Source: an uncultured Bifidobacterium sp. (GTDB lineage: Bacteria > Actinomycetota > Actinomycetes > Actinomycetales > Bifidobacteriaceae). Taken from it: DNA of 64,000 bases. Under the pieces are notes generated by a model. It was not told the DNA's origin. It did not search any database and saw only the letters and a program-made list of their open reading frames with translations. The stretch spans positions 58,673 through 122,672 of the forward strand of contig NZ_CASEXV010000025.1 of the NCBI RefSeq assembly GCF_949292005.1, read 5' to 3'. The position numbers and the translations under genes were made by a program. Numbering within the stretch: the first letter of the stretch is position 1; every line of letters starts with the position of its first letter. Positions 1 to 8,867 of this stretch are shown in pieces.

Positions 1-111
1 CGGTGCCGCCCCCAGATGGGGGTCGGGATACCACGTGTCCAGCGTCGTTCCCTGATCGTCGATCGACGCCAAACCCCAGCCCCATGCGTGGGTAAGTGTG
101 TCCTCTGCCAT
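1..111 (-). CDS. dapD: Tetrahydrodipicolinate N-succinyltransferase, N-terminal fragment
   Basis: Only the first 37 codons are in the window; the gene runs off the left edge. The product would succinylate tetrahydrodipicolinate in the succinylase branch of lysine/diaminopimelate synthesis. The peptide starts MAEDTLTHAWGWGLASID and continues with LDTWYPDP; the AWGWGLAS...LD.WYP pattern is what I know from actinobacterial DapD N-termini. The ATG at 111 has a GGAAAGGA-type ribosome binding site just upstream (rightward). The catalytic left-handed beta-helix domain is outside the window, so the call depends on this short start. Confidence 0.72.
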   Translation of the reverse strand, partial: MAEDTLTHAWGWGLASIDDQGTTLDTWYPDPHLGAAP

Positions 112-236
112 GCCGTGATTCCTTTCCGCCGGAGGATCGCGTCCGGCGGCCCACGACAGGCCCCGTCGCACGTCCAATTGAGACCAACTGTACAGCTCCG
201 TCATCGACGCGACGAGGAGAATTCCACGATCGTGCG

Positions 237-242
237 TACAAT
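237..242 (+). promoter_or_regulatory. Putative -10 box (TACAAT) for a leaderless start
   Basis: TACAAT ends 7 nt before the ATG at 250. No ribosome binding site lies at a suitable distance, so transcription would begin at or next to the start codon. No good -35 is visible. The same geometry recurs at several genes in this window. Confidence 0.4.
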
Positions 243-249
243 GGCCGGC

Positions 250-381
250 ATGAGCGACGGCAGGGATGACAGAGAGCGGCGTGAGCGGCGGCAGAGGTTG
301 GTCGCGCGTGTCGTGTGCGTCGTCGTTGTGGCCTCGATGTTTGTGGCGCTGGTTCTTCCCGCCATCTATTCCGGTCTTTGA
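250..381 (+). CDS. Small single-pass membrane protein of unknown function
   Basis: This 43-residue protein has a strongly charged N-terminus (SDGRDDRERRERRQR), a hydrophobic segment of about 22 residues from roughly residue 17, and a short tail ending YSGL. That predicts a one-pass inner-membrane protein with the arginine-rich end in the cytoplasm. An in-frame ATG at 241 is an alternative, but it overlaps the putative -10 box, so I prefer 250. The gene lies between dapD (divergent) and prfB (same strand). I do not recognise a family. Its coding nature rests on composition and clean topology only. Confidence 0.5.
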   Translation: MSDGRDDRERRERRQRLVARVVCVVVVASMFVALVLPAIYSGL

Positions 382-513
382 CGGATTTTCGGCATGATGC
401 GGACGCCCGACGGCCCACGGGGCGATGACCGCTGAGGAGTGTGGGCGTGGTGCGATGTGTGGACAGTGGATATGGTGGGCCGGCGGGAAGTCCGGCACGG
501 ACGATGACGGAAT

Positions 514-1677
514 ATGGTGGTGATGATGGCAGATTTTGATTACGCTCAGGAGCTTGCGCAGATCGATGAGAAAAGTGCGATGATGTCGAAGGCGTTGGAT
601 GTCGACGAGCTTCGCGACAGCATCAGGAGCCTGGAGGTCCAGGCGGCGGAGCCCGGCCTGTGGGATGATCCCGAGCACGCGCAGAAGGTGACGACGCATC
701 TGTCGGTAGCCCAGTCGCAGTTGAGGCGGCTGGAGGACCTTGCCCGCCGCATTGAGGATGTCCACACTTTAGTGGAGTTGGGCCGTGAGGAATCCGACAA
801 GGAATCCCTTGAAGAGGCGCGGGCCGAGATCACTTCGATTCGTTCCGATCTGGCGGATCTTGAGGTGCAGACGCTGCTCGATGGAGAATACGACGCGCGC
901 TCCGCCGTCGTTACCCTGCGATCGGGCGCCGGAGGTGTCGATGCCGCTGACTTCACCCAGATGCTTCTGCGTATGTATCTTCGGTGGGCGGAGCGTCATG
1001 GATACAAAACGACGATGATGGACACCTCGTACGCCGAGGAGGCTGGGATCAAATCCGCCACCTTCCGCGTCGACGCGCCATACGCGTATGGACGGATGTC
1101 TGTCGAGGGAGGAACGCACAGATTGGTCCGCATATCGCCGTTCGACAATCAGGGCAGGAGGCAGACCAGCTTCGCGGCCGTGGAGGTCGTGCCACTCGTC
1201 GAGGCGACCGATCACATTGACGTGCCCGATTCCGACATCCGAGTCGACACCTACTGTTCCTCGGGTCCAGGGGGACAGGGGGTCAACACCACGTATTCCG
1301 CCGTTCGGATCACGCATTTCCCCACGGGGATCGTGGTGACCATGCAGGACGAACGTAGCCAGATCCAGAACAGGGCGGCGGCGATGGCCGTTCTCCAGTC
1401 GCGGCTTCTTGTTCTGCGCCATGAGGAGGAGGCGCGGAAGAAGAAGGAGCTCGCGGGGGACATCAAGGCGAGTTGGGGAGACCAGATGCGGTCCTACGTG
1501 CTGCATCCCTATCAGATGGTCAAGGATCTGCGCACCGGCTATGAGACCTCGCAGACCCAAGCGGTCTTCGACGGGGATATCGATGCGTTCATCGAGGCGG
1601 GAATCCGATGGCGACATGAGCAACGCAAGGCAGAGCAGGCCGGCTCGGATGCCGCCAACGGTTCGACTGGAAAGTAG
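514..1677 (+). CDS. prfB: Peptide chain release factor 2
   Basis: RF2 recognises UGA/UAA stop codons in the ribosomal A site and triggers peptide release. The tripeptide anticodon SPF is present near residues 208-210 ([10 protein letters not shown]), which separates RF2 from RF1 (PxT). The catalytic GGQ loop is at about 253-255 ([10 protein letters not shown]). The length of 387 residues is slightly above the usual 365-370. The open frame is continuous: the programmed +1 frameshift near codon 25 that controls RF2 in E. coli is absent. The start is ambiguous because 514 is followed by in-frame GTG, GTG, ATG and ATG codons; 526 (MADFDYAQ) looks closest to the family N-terminus. ftsE follows after 33 nt, so co-transcription with the division genes is likely. 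Confidence 0.96.
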   Translation: MVVMMADFDYAQELAQIDEKSAMMSKALDVDELRDSIRSLEVQAAEPGLWDDPEHAQKVTTHLSVAQSQLRRLEDLARRIEDVHTLVELGREESDKESLEEARAEITSIRSDLADLEVQTLLDGEYDARSAVVTLRSGAGGVDAADFTQMLLRMYLRWAERHGYKTTMMDTSYAEEAGIKSATFRVDAPYAYGRMSVEGGTHRLVRISPFDNQGRRQTSFAAVEVVPLVEATDHIDVPDSDIRVDTYCSSGPGGQGVNTTYSAVRITHFPTGIVVTMQDERSQIQNRAAAMAVLQSRLLVLRHEEEARKKKELAGDIKASWGDQMRSYVLHPYQMVKDLRTGYETSQTQAVFDGDIDAFIEAGIRWRHEQRKAEQAGSDAANGSTGK

Positions 1678-1710
1678 ATTCCACGTGGGAAACGGGAAGG
1701 ATGACGCGAC

Positions 1711-2862
1711 ATGGCGCTGATCACTTTGGACAAGGTGTCGAAGGTCTATCCCAAGGGCACACGCCCGGCGTTGGACGATATCACGCTCCACATTAATCGT
1801 GGTGATTTCGTGTTTCTTGTGGGATCGTCCGGCTCGGGGAAGACCACCTTGCTCAGTCTGCTCCTTCGGGAGGAAGAGGCCACCGATGGGGAGATCCACG
1901 TAGCGGGCAACGATTTGAGAAGGCTGCCCAACAGGCAGATTCCGCGCTACCGCCGGTCGTTGGGCTTCGTTTTCCAGGATTACAAGCTTCTCAACAATAA
2001 AACCGTTTGGCAGAACGTGGCCTTCGCTTTGGCGGTGATCGGCGAGAGCAGGTCCACCATCAGAACGATGGTCCCCAAGGTTCTCGAAACGGTGGGACTG
2101 ACGGGCAAGGAGCGCAACTATCCCCATGAGCTGTCGGGCGGCGAGGCCCAGCGTGTGGCCATAGCGCGTGCCTACGTCAACCATCCGCAGATTCTTCTTG
2201 CGGATGAACCGACGGGAAACCTCGACCCCACAACATCGCTGGGAATCATGGAGGTGCTTGATTCCATCAATCGTCTGGGAACGACCATCGTGATGGCGAC
2301 CCACAACGAGGAGATCGTCAATTCCATGAGACGACGCGTGGTCGAGCTCCATGAAGGGGTTATCGTGCGCGACGAGGCCCGTGGGTCGTACGACTCGTCC
2401 CTGTATTACGAGAAAGAGTCGGCTGTCGCCGAATCATCCCAACCACGGTCTCTAACCATCGATGGCGAGGATGACGGCATCGCACGACTCGCGACCTCCC
2501 TGCACTCGGGCAGGGTCGGACGCTATGGTGAGGCCTTCCAGCCAGTCGAAACGACGATGACCTGGGGCAAGGGAATCGATTTGGAATCGCAGGGGGCGGC
2601 GGGATCTCAGGAATCACGAGAACAGGAGGATTCGGAGGAGCGGAATCCTCAGGATGGGGTCCAATCAGGGGCTCTTCCGCCATCTCCACCATCTCCGCCA
2701 ACACCTCCCGAACCGCCGGTTCCTGTCGAACGGTCAGCAGAGGGAGCCCAACAACAGTCCGATGTCGAGCAGGGTTCTGGTATCCAGCGGCCACAGGACG
2801 AGATGGACGGCATCGGGGCCGATTCCGCGCGTGAGGCGCCCGCCAAGGAGAGTGGACGATGA
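1711..2862 (+). CDS. ftsE: Cell division ATP-binding protein FtsE with long acidic/proline-rich C-terminal tail
   Basis: FtsE is the cytoplasmic ATPase of the FtsEX complex at the division septum, which controls peptidoglycan hydrolases across the membrane. Visible motifs are Walker A GSSGSGKTT (about 38-46), the signature [14 protein letters not shown] (about 141-154) and Walker B ILLADEPTGNLDP, followed by the H-loop ATHNEE. A normal FtsE is about 220-230 residues; this one is 383. The extra ~150 residues are low-complexity and acidic, with a proline run (PPSPPSPPTPPEPPVP) around residues 325-340. The gene overlaps ftsX by four bases (ATGA), so the two are translationally coupled. The tail may contact other divisome proteins; that is inference. 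Confidence 0.95.
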   Translation: MALITLDKVSKVYPKGTRPALDDITLHINRGDFVFLVGSSGSGKTTLLSLLLREEEATDGEIHVAGNDLRRLPNRQIPRYRRSLGFVFQDYKLLNNKTVWQNVAFALAVIGESRSTIRTMVPKVLETVGLTGKERNYPHELSGGEAQRVAIARAYVNHPQILLADEPTGNLDPTTSLGIMEVLDSINRLGTTIVMATHNEEIVNSMRRRVVELHEGVIVRDEARGSYDSSLYYEKESAVAESSQPRSLTIDGEDDGIARLATSLHSGRVGRYGEAFQPVETTMTWGKGIDLESQGAAGSQESREQEDSEERNPQDGVQSGALPPSPPSPPTPPEPPVPVERSAEGAQQQSDVEQGSGIQRPQDEMDGIGADSAREAPAKESGR

Positions 2863-3779
2863 GACCACGATTTGTCGTGTCGGAGATATGGACCAGCTTC
2901 ACCCGCAACATTCCGATGATTCTGTCGGTGACATTGGTCACGTTCATCTCGTTTCTTTTCATCGGCGCGTCCGGGCTTCTTCAACTGCAGATAGTCAAGG
3001 CGAAGGGTGACTGGTACGACAAGGTCGAGGTCGTCGTTTGGCTGTGTCCGGACGGGACGAGCCAGTCGGCGAATTGCACCGGAAGCGCGGCCACCGCCGC
3101 CCAGATCACTGATCTGGAGAAGACAATCAGGGATGAGCTGTCATCCGACGTCGCAAAAACCACGTTCATGAGCAAGGGGGAGTTCTACAAGAACTCCTTC
3201 CTCAAGCAGTACCCCGACGGCGAGTTTCAGGGACGGACGCTCACTGCCAGCGATATGCAGGACTCCCTGTGGTTGAAGCTGAAGAATCCCGAAAGATACA
3301 AGGTCGTCGCCGAAGTCCTGTCCGGCAGGGAGGGGGTCGAGGAGGTCAGCGACCAGCGGCAGATATTCGAACCGGTATTCACCGTGTTGAACAAGGCCAC
3401 CGTCGTGACCATCGCGCTGGCGGTGGTGATGGTGGTGGTGGCGATTATGCTCACCGGCACCACGATTCGGATGTCCGCGGCATCCCGGCGGCAGGAGACC
3501 GAGATCATGCGGCTTGTGGGCGCTTCGAATTGGACGATACGGCTGCCGTTCATCCTCGAGGGGGCCATCGCATCGATTCTCGGATCGGTGCTGTCCTGCG
3601 TGACATTGGCTGTGGTTGTCAAAGTGTTCATCACGGATTGGCTGGTGGACAACATCTCATGGATGCCGTTCGTTGACCAGACGACTGTATGGACCATATC
3701 TCCTATCATCATCGGTGGCGCGGCGGTTCTGTCAATAGCCACCTCGTCGATCGCGTTGCGGCGGTATCTGCGGGCATGA
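2859..3779 (+). CDS. ftsX: Cell division protein FtsX, permease-like subunit
   Basis: FtsX is the membrane partner of FtsE. It has one N-terminal transmembrane helix (about residues 20-43), an extracellular domain of about 140 residues, and three C-terminal helices (roughly 175-200, 225-255 and 270-295), the expected four-helix FtsX layout in 306 residues. The extracellular part carries a Cys pair (WLCPDGTSQSANCTG), a likely disulfide. It transmits ATP hydrolysis to an extracellular wall hydrolase, and the next gene encodes exactly that type of protein. The start overlaps the ftsE stop. Confidence 0.95.
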   Translation: MRPRFVVSEIWTSFTRNIPMILSVTLVTFISFLFIGASGLLQLQIVKAKGDWYDKVEVVVWLCPDGTSQSANCTGSAATAAQITDLEKTIRDELSSDVAKTTFMSKGEFYKNSFLKQYPDGEFQGRTLTASDMQDSLWLKLKNPERYKVVAEVLSGREGVEEVSDQRQIFEPVFTVLNKATVVTIALAVVMVVVAIMLTGTTIRMSAASRRQETEIMRLVGASNWTIRLPFILEGAIASILGSVLSCVTLAVVVKVFITDWLVDNISWMPFVDQTTVWTISPIIIGGAAVLSIATSSIALRRYLRA

Positions 3780-3861
3780 TTCCATTCATCCCGTGTCTTA
3801 GGACGGACACCGCCTGCTATCGTGGGTGTCACTGACGCAGCTATGGAAAGGAACCCCATCA

Positions 3862-5247
3862 ATGATGAAGGGACGAACCTTGTCGGCGGCGATCGCCGCG
3901 GGAATCGTGTGCCTGGGACTCGTTATCCCACCCCTTGCGATGGATGCGCAGCCGGCCTACGCCATCTCCTATAGCGATCTGCAGAGCGCGAAGAACAGCA
4001 AGGCAAGCAGCACCGCGCGTGAGGAGGAGCTTCGTTCCCAGCTGTCGGGTGTGAAATCCGATCTCGCGGACAAGATCGTGGAGCTGGATGACATCACCAA
4101 CACACAGATTCCGGCTGCGCAAAAGAAGGTGACCGCCGCGAATGAGGCGGCCGCCGCCGCGCAGGCCGAGGCGAAAGCGGCAGCCCAGCGGCTTGCCGCG
4201 GCGCAAAAAGACAAGACGAATCTGGAGAAGAGCATCGCCAAGACCGGTGTGGACTACGACGATGCGAAGGCCGCCGTCGCCCAGATGGCACGTCAGGATA
4301 TGCGCGGATCCGACGCTTCGGACATGATGAGCATCGTCACGGGTTCCACAAGCACCAAGGATTTCATCAGCTCGATGCAATCCAAGGACGCCCTCTCCCG
4401 CAATGAGTCCAACGCGGCCAGCGACGCCGCCACCACGCTGAGTGTCTCCATGAACCGTGCCCAGCGCCTCGCCGCCATCGAGAAGCGTATCTCCACCCTG
4501 AAAACGGCGGCGGACACCAAGGCCGCGGCGGCGAAAGCGTCCGCGGAGCAGGCGCAGAGCGAAAGGGCCAATCTTGACGTCCTCCGGCAGAAGGGCGAGG
4601 CGGCCAGGGCTGAGCTGGAATCCCAACAGAGCCAAATCACAAGCGCAGTAGCGGCTCAGGCCGCCAAGACCCTCATGCTTGAGTCGCAACTTGACTCATA
4701 CAACCGTCAGTACGCCGCCCAGCAGGCGGCCGCGGCGGCCAAGGTCGATAACGGGAAGCAGGGGTCGACGGATTCGTCGTCAAATGGCTCGTCCAGTGGT
4801 GGTTCCTCGGGTGGTGGCTCGTCGAACGGTGGTTCCTCGTCGAACGGTGGTTCCTCGGGTGGTGGCTCGTCGAACGGTGGATCCTCGAGTCAGGGCACAT
4901 CGAACGGCGATTACGGCAACGCCTATGTCGCGGGGCAATGCACCTGGTGGGCGTATGACCGCCGTCGTCAGATGGGAATATCGACGCCCTCGTATCTGGG
5001 CAACGGCGGACAGTGGTGGGCGACTGCGCCGAACTACGGTCTCGTCGTGAACCACACGCCTCAGGTGGGGGCGGCCATATCCTTCCTTCCCGGACAGTTG
5101 AACGCGGACAGCACCTATGGACATGTCGGCGTGGTGGAAAGCGTGTCCGGCAACACCATCACGATCTCCGAAATGAACTACAAGGGGCCATTCATCGTCA
5201 GCCCCAGGACGATCTCCAACGCGTCCCAGTATTGGTATGTGCACTGA
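3862..5247 (+). CDS. Secreted PcsB-like CHAP-domain peptidoglycan hydrolase
   Basis: The product is 461 residues. A signal peptide ends near PAYA|ISYSD. A long Ala/Lys/Gln-rich coiled coil (about 40-290) is followed by a Ser/Gly/Asn linker (about 300-350) and a C-terminal CHAP amidase/endopeptidase domain. The probable catalytic Cys360 lies in GQCTWWAYD and His421 in YGHVGVVE. The architecture matches PcsB/CwlO-like hydrolases, whose coiled coil is held inactive and released by FtsEX; the gene lies 82 nt downstream of ftsX. The start at 3862 has a GGAAAGGA site 9 nt upstream, so the longer in-frame start at 3826 is unlikely. Cleavage specificity cannot be told from sequence. Confidence 0.92.
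   Translation: MMKGRTLSAAIAAGIVCLGLVIPPLAMDAQPAYAISYSDLQSAKNSKASSTAREEELRSQLSGVKSDLADKIVELDDITNTQIPAAQKKVTAANEAAAAAQAEAKAAAQRLAAAQKDKTNLEKSIAKTGVDYDDAKAAVAQMARQDMRGSDASDMMSIVTGSTSTKDFISSMQSKDALSRNESNAASDAATTLSVSMNRAQRLAAIEKRISTLKTAADTKAAAAKASAEQAQSERANLDVLRQKGEAARAELESQQSQITSAVAAQAAKTLMLESQLDSYNRQYAAQQAAAAAKVDNGKQGSTDSSSNGSSSGGSSGGGSSNGGSSSNGGSSGGGSSNGGSSSQGTSNGDYGNAYVAGQCTWWAYDRRRQMGISTPSYLGNGGQWWATAPNYGLVVNHTPQVGAAISFLPGQLNADSTYGHVGVVESVSGNTITISEMNYKGPFIVSPRTISNASQYWYVH
4798..4887 (+). repeat. In-frame Ser/Gly/Asn minisatellite
   Basis: Two identical 30-bp units (4798-4827 and 4846-4875) flank an 18-bp shorter unit (4828-4845) and are followed by a partial unit (4876-4887). Each unit starts GGTGGTTCCTCG and ends TCGTCGAAC. 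They encode GGSSGGGSSN / GGSSSN repeats that form the flexible linker between coiled coil and CHAP domain. All units are multiples of 3 bp, so copy-number change would alter linker length without a frameshift. Confidence 0.9.
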
Positions 5248-5286
5248 CGCGCGCTGAGAATCGGAATCGAGGAAGAGGAAGCAATC

Positions 5287-5763
5287 ATGGCAAGGGAGCG
5301 GGGGACGTCGCAGATAGCCCAGAACCGCAAGGCGAGGCATGATTTCGATATCCTCGAACGCCTCGAGGCTGGGCTGAGCCTGACCGGGACGGAGGTGAAG
5401 TCGTTGCGTGAGGGACGGGCCTCGCTCGCCGAGTCCTTCGTCTCCATAGACAGGCGTGGCGAGATGTGGCTTGAGGGGGCGAACATCCCCGAGTATCTCA
5501 ATGGCACGTGGACCAACCACGCTCCACGCAGAAAGAGGAAGCTCCTTCTCCACTCGGCGCAGATCGTCAAGCTTTCCCGACAGGTCGAGGCCAAGGGTGT
5601 CACAATTGTCCCCCTCAGTCTGTACTTCAAGGACGGTCTGGTGAAGGTCGAGATCGCGGTGGCGCGGGGTCGGCGCGAATACGACAAGCGGCAGGCCCTT
5701 CGTGAGCGTCAGGACAACCGTGAGGCTCAGAGGGCCATGAGGCAGCGCAACCTCGAAGCGTGA
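5287..5763 (+). CDS. smpB: SsrA-binding protein SmpB
   Basis: SmpB carries tmRNA to stalled ribosomes for trans-translation. The 158-residue sequence shows family signatures: [32 protein letters not shown] near the N-terminus, a beta-barrel core, and a basic C-terminal tail ([25 protein letters not shown]) that enters the mRNA channel. The ATG at 5287 is preceded by a GAGGAAGAGGAAG tract. The gene lies 39 nt downstream of the CHAP hydrolase gene. The tmRNA gene is not in the ~200 nt that follow. Confidence 0.96.
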   Translation: MARERGTSQIAQNRKARHDFDILERLEAGLSLTGTEVKSLREGRASLAESFVSIDRRGEMWLEGANIPEYLNGTWTNHAPRRKRKLLLHSAQIVKLSRQVEAKGVTIVPLSLYFKDGLVKVEIAVARGRREYDKRQALRERQDNREAQRAMRQRNLEA

Positions 5764-5968
5764 AAGCCGTCTTCTCCATATGAGAACCGCGTCGCCAGAC
5801 CAGACGGTCGTGGAACGTCCGTCGAGTGAGACCGGGGAGCCGCACCGGGTTACCTGGTCGTAGCATAAGCCTTCTAGTGTCCCCACTGCACGGTCGGCGG
5901 AGGGACCAGAAGGTTCCGACCGGGTCCGAAGGACTTCGACCGAGGCGTCAGAGGAGAGAGAGGACAAT

Positions 5969-6895
5969 ATGAGGTTCACACGAGCGACCAGAACGGCCGC
6001 CGCCATCATCAGCTCGGTGGCGCTGGTGTCTTTGGCGGGTTGCGGGACAAGCGATTCATCGACATCGTCCTCCTCGTCATCGGGGACCACTCAGGGCTAT
6101 GACGTCAGTTCGGTGAGCAAGGACTCGTCCATCGCCGCGCTGTTGCCGAAGTCGGTGACGGAGGACGGCAAACTCACCGTGGGAACGGACACGTCCTACG
6201 CGCCTGCCGAATTCCTCGCCGAGGATGGCAAAACCGCGGTCGGCTTCGATGTCGACCTTACCAAGGCCATAGCGGCGGTGTTCGGCCTCAAGGCAGTGAC
6301 GGTGTCGTCGACCTTCGATTCCATTCTTCCGTCCGTGGGCAGCAAATACGATCTGGGGATATCCTCCTTCACCGTGACGAAGGAGCGGATGGACGCCGTC
6401 GATTTCGTCACATACTTCCAGGCCGGATCCACGTATGTGGTGAAGAAGGACAATCCAAGCAAGGTCGACACCGGCGATCTTTGCGGAGTCAAAGTGGCGG
6501 TGCAGACCGGCACGACCCAGGAGGGGGAGGCCAACAAGGCCAGCGCCGCATGCAAGAAGGCTGGGAAGACGGCCATCGACGTTCTGTCGTACAAGATGCA
6601 GACCGATGTGACCACCGCCGTCGTGACGGGGAAGGCCGCAGTGTTCTATGCCGATTCGCCCGTGGCGGGCTACGCGATCAAACAGACCGACGACCAGCTT
6701 GAATCCCTTGGCGACCAGACGGGTGTGGCGCCGGAGGCCGTGGCGGTGAAGAAGGGCGACGACGCCACGGCGAAGGCCGTCCAGAAGGCCGTCCAGAAGC
6801 TTATCGACGACGGAACATACAAGAAGATCCTCAGCACGTGGGGCGTTGAATCGGGCGCGATCGCCACGTCCCAGATCAATCCCACGGTGGACTGA
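5969..6895 (+). CDS. Amino acid ABC transporter substrate-binding lipoprotein
   Basis: This is a family 3 solute-binding protein of 308 residues. The signal peptide has a lipobox LAGC with the modified cysteine at residue 25, followed by a Ser-rich tether. The mature domain has the cystine/glutamine-binding pattern: LTVGTDTSYAPAEF, GFDVDLTKAIA, and a TGTTQEGE ligand loop. It would capture a polar or charged amino acid outside the membrane and hand it to the permease encoded next. The 5764-5968 stretch upstream holds no gene; TAGTGT (around 5875-5880) is a weak candidate -10. The ATG follows a GAGGAGAGAGAGG ribosome binding site. Substrate specificity cannot be deduced. Confidence 0.92.
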   Translation: MRFTRATRTAAAIISSVALVSLAGCGTSDSSTSSSSSSGTTQGYDVSSVSKDSSIAALLPKSVTEDGKLTVGTDTSYAPAEFLAEDGKTAVGFDVDLTKAIAAVFGLKAVTVSSTFDSILPSVGSKYDLGISSFTVTKERMDAVDFVTYFQAGSTYVVKKDNPSKVDTGDLCGVKVAVQTGTTQEGEANKASAACKKAGKTAIDVLSYKMQTDVTTAVVTGKAAVFYADSPVAGYAIKQTDDQLESLGDQTGVAPEAVAVKKGDDATAKAVQKAVQKLIDDGTYKKILSTWGVESGAIATSQINPTVD

Positions 6896-6900
6896 CAGGC

Positions 6901-6918
6901 GGCCCGCGGTTATGGGCC
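6901..6918 (+). other. Short intercistronic hairpin
   Basis: GGCCC (6901-6905) and GGGCC (6914-6918) form a small GC stem between the binding-protein and permease genes. Such hairpins often stabilise the upstream transcript, so that binding protein exceeds permease. There is no T-run, so it is not a full terminator. Confidence 0.35.
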
Positions 6919-6939
6919 CACGAATCGAAAGGTGAGATC

Positions 6940-7929
6940 ATGTCACAGCGCGACGACGATTCCTCCGACATGCCAGAACGAATCGAGGCTCTTCCGGTCA
7001 GACGGCCGGGTCCTCTGGTCGCCGGAGTCATCGTCGCGTTGCTTGCGGCCATGCTCATCAAGGGCATGATCACCAATGACCGCCTTGATTGGCCGACCGT
7101 CTGGCGGTATCTGTTCAACGAGAACGTTCTCGCGAGCATCGGTTGGACGCTTATCCTCACCGTGGTCTCGATGGTGATCGCCATCATCCTCGCGGTGACC
7201 TTGGCGGTGATGCGCAAATCCATCAACCCGGTGCTGCGCGGCGTGAGCTGGTTCTATATCTGGTTCTTCCGTGGGACCCCCGTCTACACCCAGCTGATCT
7301 TCTGGGGGCTTTTCGCGGTTCTAGTGCCGCAGATATCCTTTGGCGTTCCCTTCACCGACATCACCTGGTGGTCCTTCTCGACGGATTCTCTCAGCAATGT
7401 CATCGAGCAGGGATTCATGGCGGCGGTCGTGGGTCTCGCGCTTAACGAGGCGGCCTATCTCGCGGAGATCGTCCGCGCCGGATTGGAGGCCGTCGACCCA
7501 GGCCAGGCCGAGGCCGCGAAGGCCCTGGGCATGCGGCGTTCGCTGATCATGCGTCGCATCATCCTTCCCCAGGCGATGCGGATCATCGTGCCGCCCACAG
7601 GAAACGAGACCATCGGCATGCTCAAGACCACCTCACTGGTCATGGCCGTGCCGTTCAGCCTCGAACTGCAGTTCGCGACCAACGCCATAGCCAACCGCAT
7701 ATACAAGCCGATACCCCTGCTCATCGTCGCCTGCATCTGGTACCTCCTGATCACCACTGTGCTGATGGTCGGCCAGGCGTATCTCGAGCGTCATTTCGGT
7801 AAGGGATTCGATCAGCGCCCTATCGGGGTACGGGGCAAGAAGACCCCACTCCCAGGGAAAACCGTTGGGGAGCACAAGGATGACACCGGAAAGACCAATC
7901 AGGCCACCTTCGTGGGTCTGAATGCGTAA
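6940..7929 (+). CDS. Amino acid ABC transporter permease (HisM/GlnP type)
   Basis: The 329-residue polytopic membrane protein has about five helices. The cytoplasmic coupling motif LNEAAYLAEIVRAGLEAVDPGQAEAAKALG is the EAA loop of polar amino acid permeases. An unusually long N-terminus (about 45 residues to the first strong helix) and a charged C-terminus flank the core. A GTGAGAT ribosome binding site precedes the ATG. It would form the translocation channel, probably as a homodimer because only one permease gene is present in the operon. Confidence 0.93.
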   Translation: MSQRDDDSSDMPERIEALPVRRPGPLVAGVIVALLAAMLIKGMITNDRLDWPTVWRYLFNENVLASIGWTLILTVVSMVIAIILAVTLAVMRKSINPVLRGVSWFYIWFFRGTPVYTQLIFWGLFAVLVPQISFGVPFTDITWWSFSTDSLSNVIEQGFMAAVVGLALNEAAYLAEIVRAGLEAVDPGQAEAAKALGMRRSLIMRRIILPQAMRIIVPPTGNETIGMLKTTSLVMAVPFSLELQFATNAIANRIYKPIPLLIVACIWYLLITTVLMVGQAYLERHFGKGFDQRPIGVRGKKTPLPGKTVGEHKDDTGKTNQATFVGLNA

Positions 7930-7942
7930 GTGAGGCGAGACG

Positions 7943-8749
7943 ATGACGACACAGGACATAAGCGGCGTCCCCATGGAGAGGATTCCCGCGGTGAAAGCCA
8001 CGGGCGTGCACAAGGTTTTCGGCGACCTGCACGTTCTCAAGGGCATCGATGTGACCGTCATGCCCGGAAGCGTGACCGTGATACTGGGACCCTCGGGGTC
8101 AGGGAAGTCGACGTTTCTGCGCCTCATCAACCAGTTGGAGACGCTCACGGCGGGGCGCATCGAGGTCGACGGCGAGCTTGTCGGATACAGGACCGTGAGC
8201 CGCAATGGCCGTGACATGCTCCAGCGTCTGGATGATGGTCAGATCGCCCGCCAGCGGTCGAAGCTGGGCATGGTGTTCCAGCGGTTCAACCTTTTTCCGC
8301 ATATGACGGCTTTGGAGAATGTGATGGAGGCTCCCGTCCACGTTCTGCGCATGTCCAAGGCGGACGCTCGGAACCGGGCGATCGAGGAGCTGTCGCGGGT
8401 GGGACTTGAGGACCGTATCGACCATTACCCCATGCAGCTTTCCGGCGGTCAGCAGCAACGGGTCGCCATCGCGAGGGCTTTGGCGATGAAGCCCGAGATC
8501 ATGCTTTTCGATGAGCCGACGTCGGCTTTGGATCCCGAATTGGTGGGAGAGGTCCTTTCCGTGATGCGCTCGCTGGCGTCGCAGGGCATGACGATGATCG
8601 TCGTCACGCACGAGATCGGATTCGCTCGGGAAGTGGCCGACCAAGTGGTGTTCATGGACGGTGGTCTGGTCGTCGAAAAGGGAGGTTCCGACATCATCGA
8701 CCACCCATCCGAGCCGAGGTTCCAGGATTTCCTCCATCATGTGCTCTGA
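7943..8749 (+). CDS. Amino acid ABC transporter ATP-binding protein
   Basis: The 268-residue ATPase shows Walker [10 protein letters not shown], a Q-loop in [15 protein letters not shown], the signature [14 protein letters not shown], Walker [15 protein letters not shown] and H-loop VVTHEIGF. The FQRFNLFPH and [12 protein letters not shown] patterns are typical of GlnQ/HisP-type ATPases. It closes a three-gene importer operon with the preceding binding protein and permease, 13 nt after the permease stop. The start at 7943 has GAGGCGAG upstream; 7973 is an alternative. Confidence 0.94.
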   Translation: MTTQDISGVPMERIPAVKATGVHKVFGDLHVLKGIDVTVMPGSVTVILGPSGSGKSTFLRLINQLETLTAGRIEVDGELVGYRTVSRNGRDMLQRLDDGQIARQRSKLGMVFQRFNLFPHMTALENVMEAPVHVLRMSKADARNRAIEELSRVGLEDRIDHYPMQLSGGQQQRVAIARALAMKPEIMLFDEPTSALDPELVGEVLSVMRSLASQGMTMIVVTHEIGFAREVADQVVFMDGGLVVEKGGSDIIDHPSEPRFQDFLHHVL

Positions 8750-8853
8750 TGCATGCGTGGACCGGAGCTTGTACGATGTCCGTCGGTGCGCGGAATCTAC
8801 GCGGGTCGTGTAAAGGTCGGCGCGTCATGGGGTGGTCTGCAATACGCCTCGCA

Positions 8854-8859
8854 TAGACT
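8854..8859 (+). promoter_or_regulatory. Putative -10 box (TAGACT) for leaderless glmS
   Basis: TAGACT ends 8 nt before the glmS ATG at 8868, and no ribosome binding site is visible. Transcription would start at the initiation codon. This leaves no room for a glmS ribozyme or other leader element. Confidence 0.45.
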
Positions 8860-8867
8860 GTGTGGCT

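Noticed and set aside
16..381. A 121-codon forward frame covering the dapD start region
   Set aside because: Its first two thirds are antisense to dapD and intergenic DNA; only the last 43 codons look like a protein.
514..620. Programmed frameshift site in prfB
   Set aside because: The frame is continuous and no in-frame UGA is present near codon 25.
769..2352. A 527-codon reverse frame opposite prfB and ftsE
   Set aside because: Antisense shadow of two clearly recognised genes.
5764..5968. tmRNA gene next to smpB
   Set aside because: Only about 205 nt are available and no tRNA-Ala-like ends or tag reading frame are visible.
8750..8867. glmS ribozyme or other leader element before glmS
   Set aside because: The gap is only 118 nt and a TAGACT box 8 nt before the ATG suggests no leader at all.
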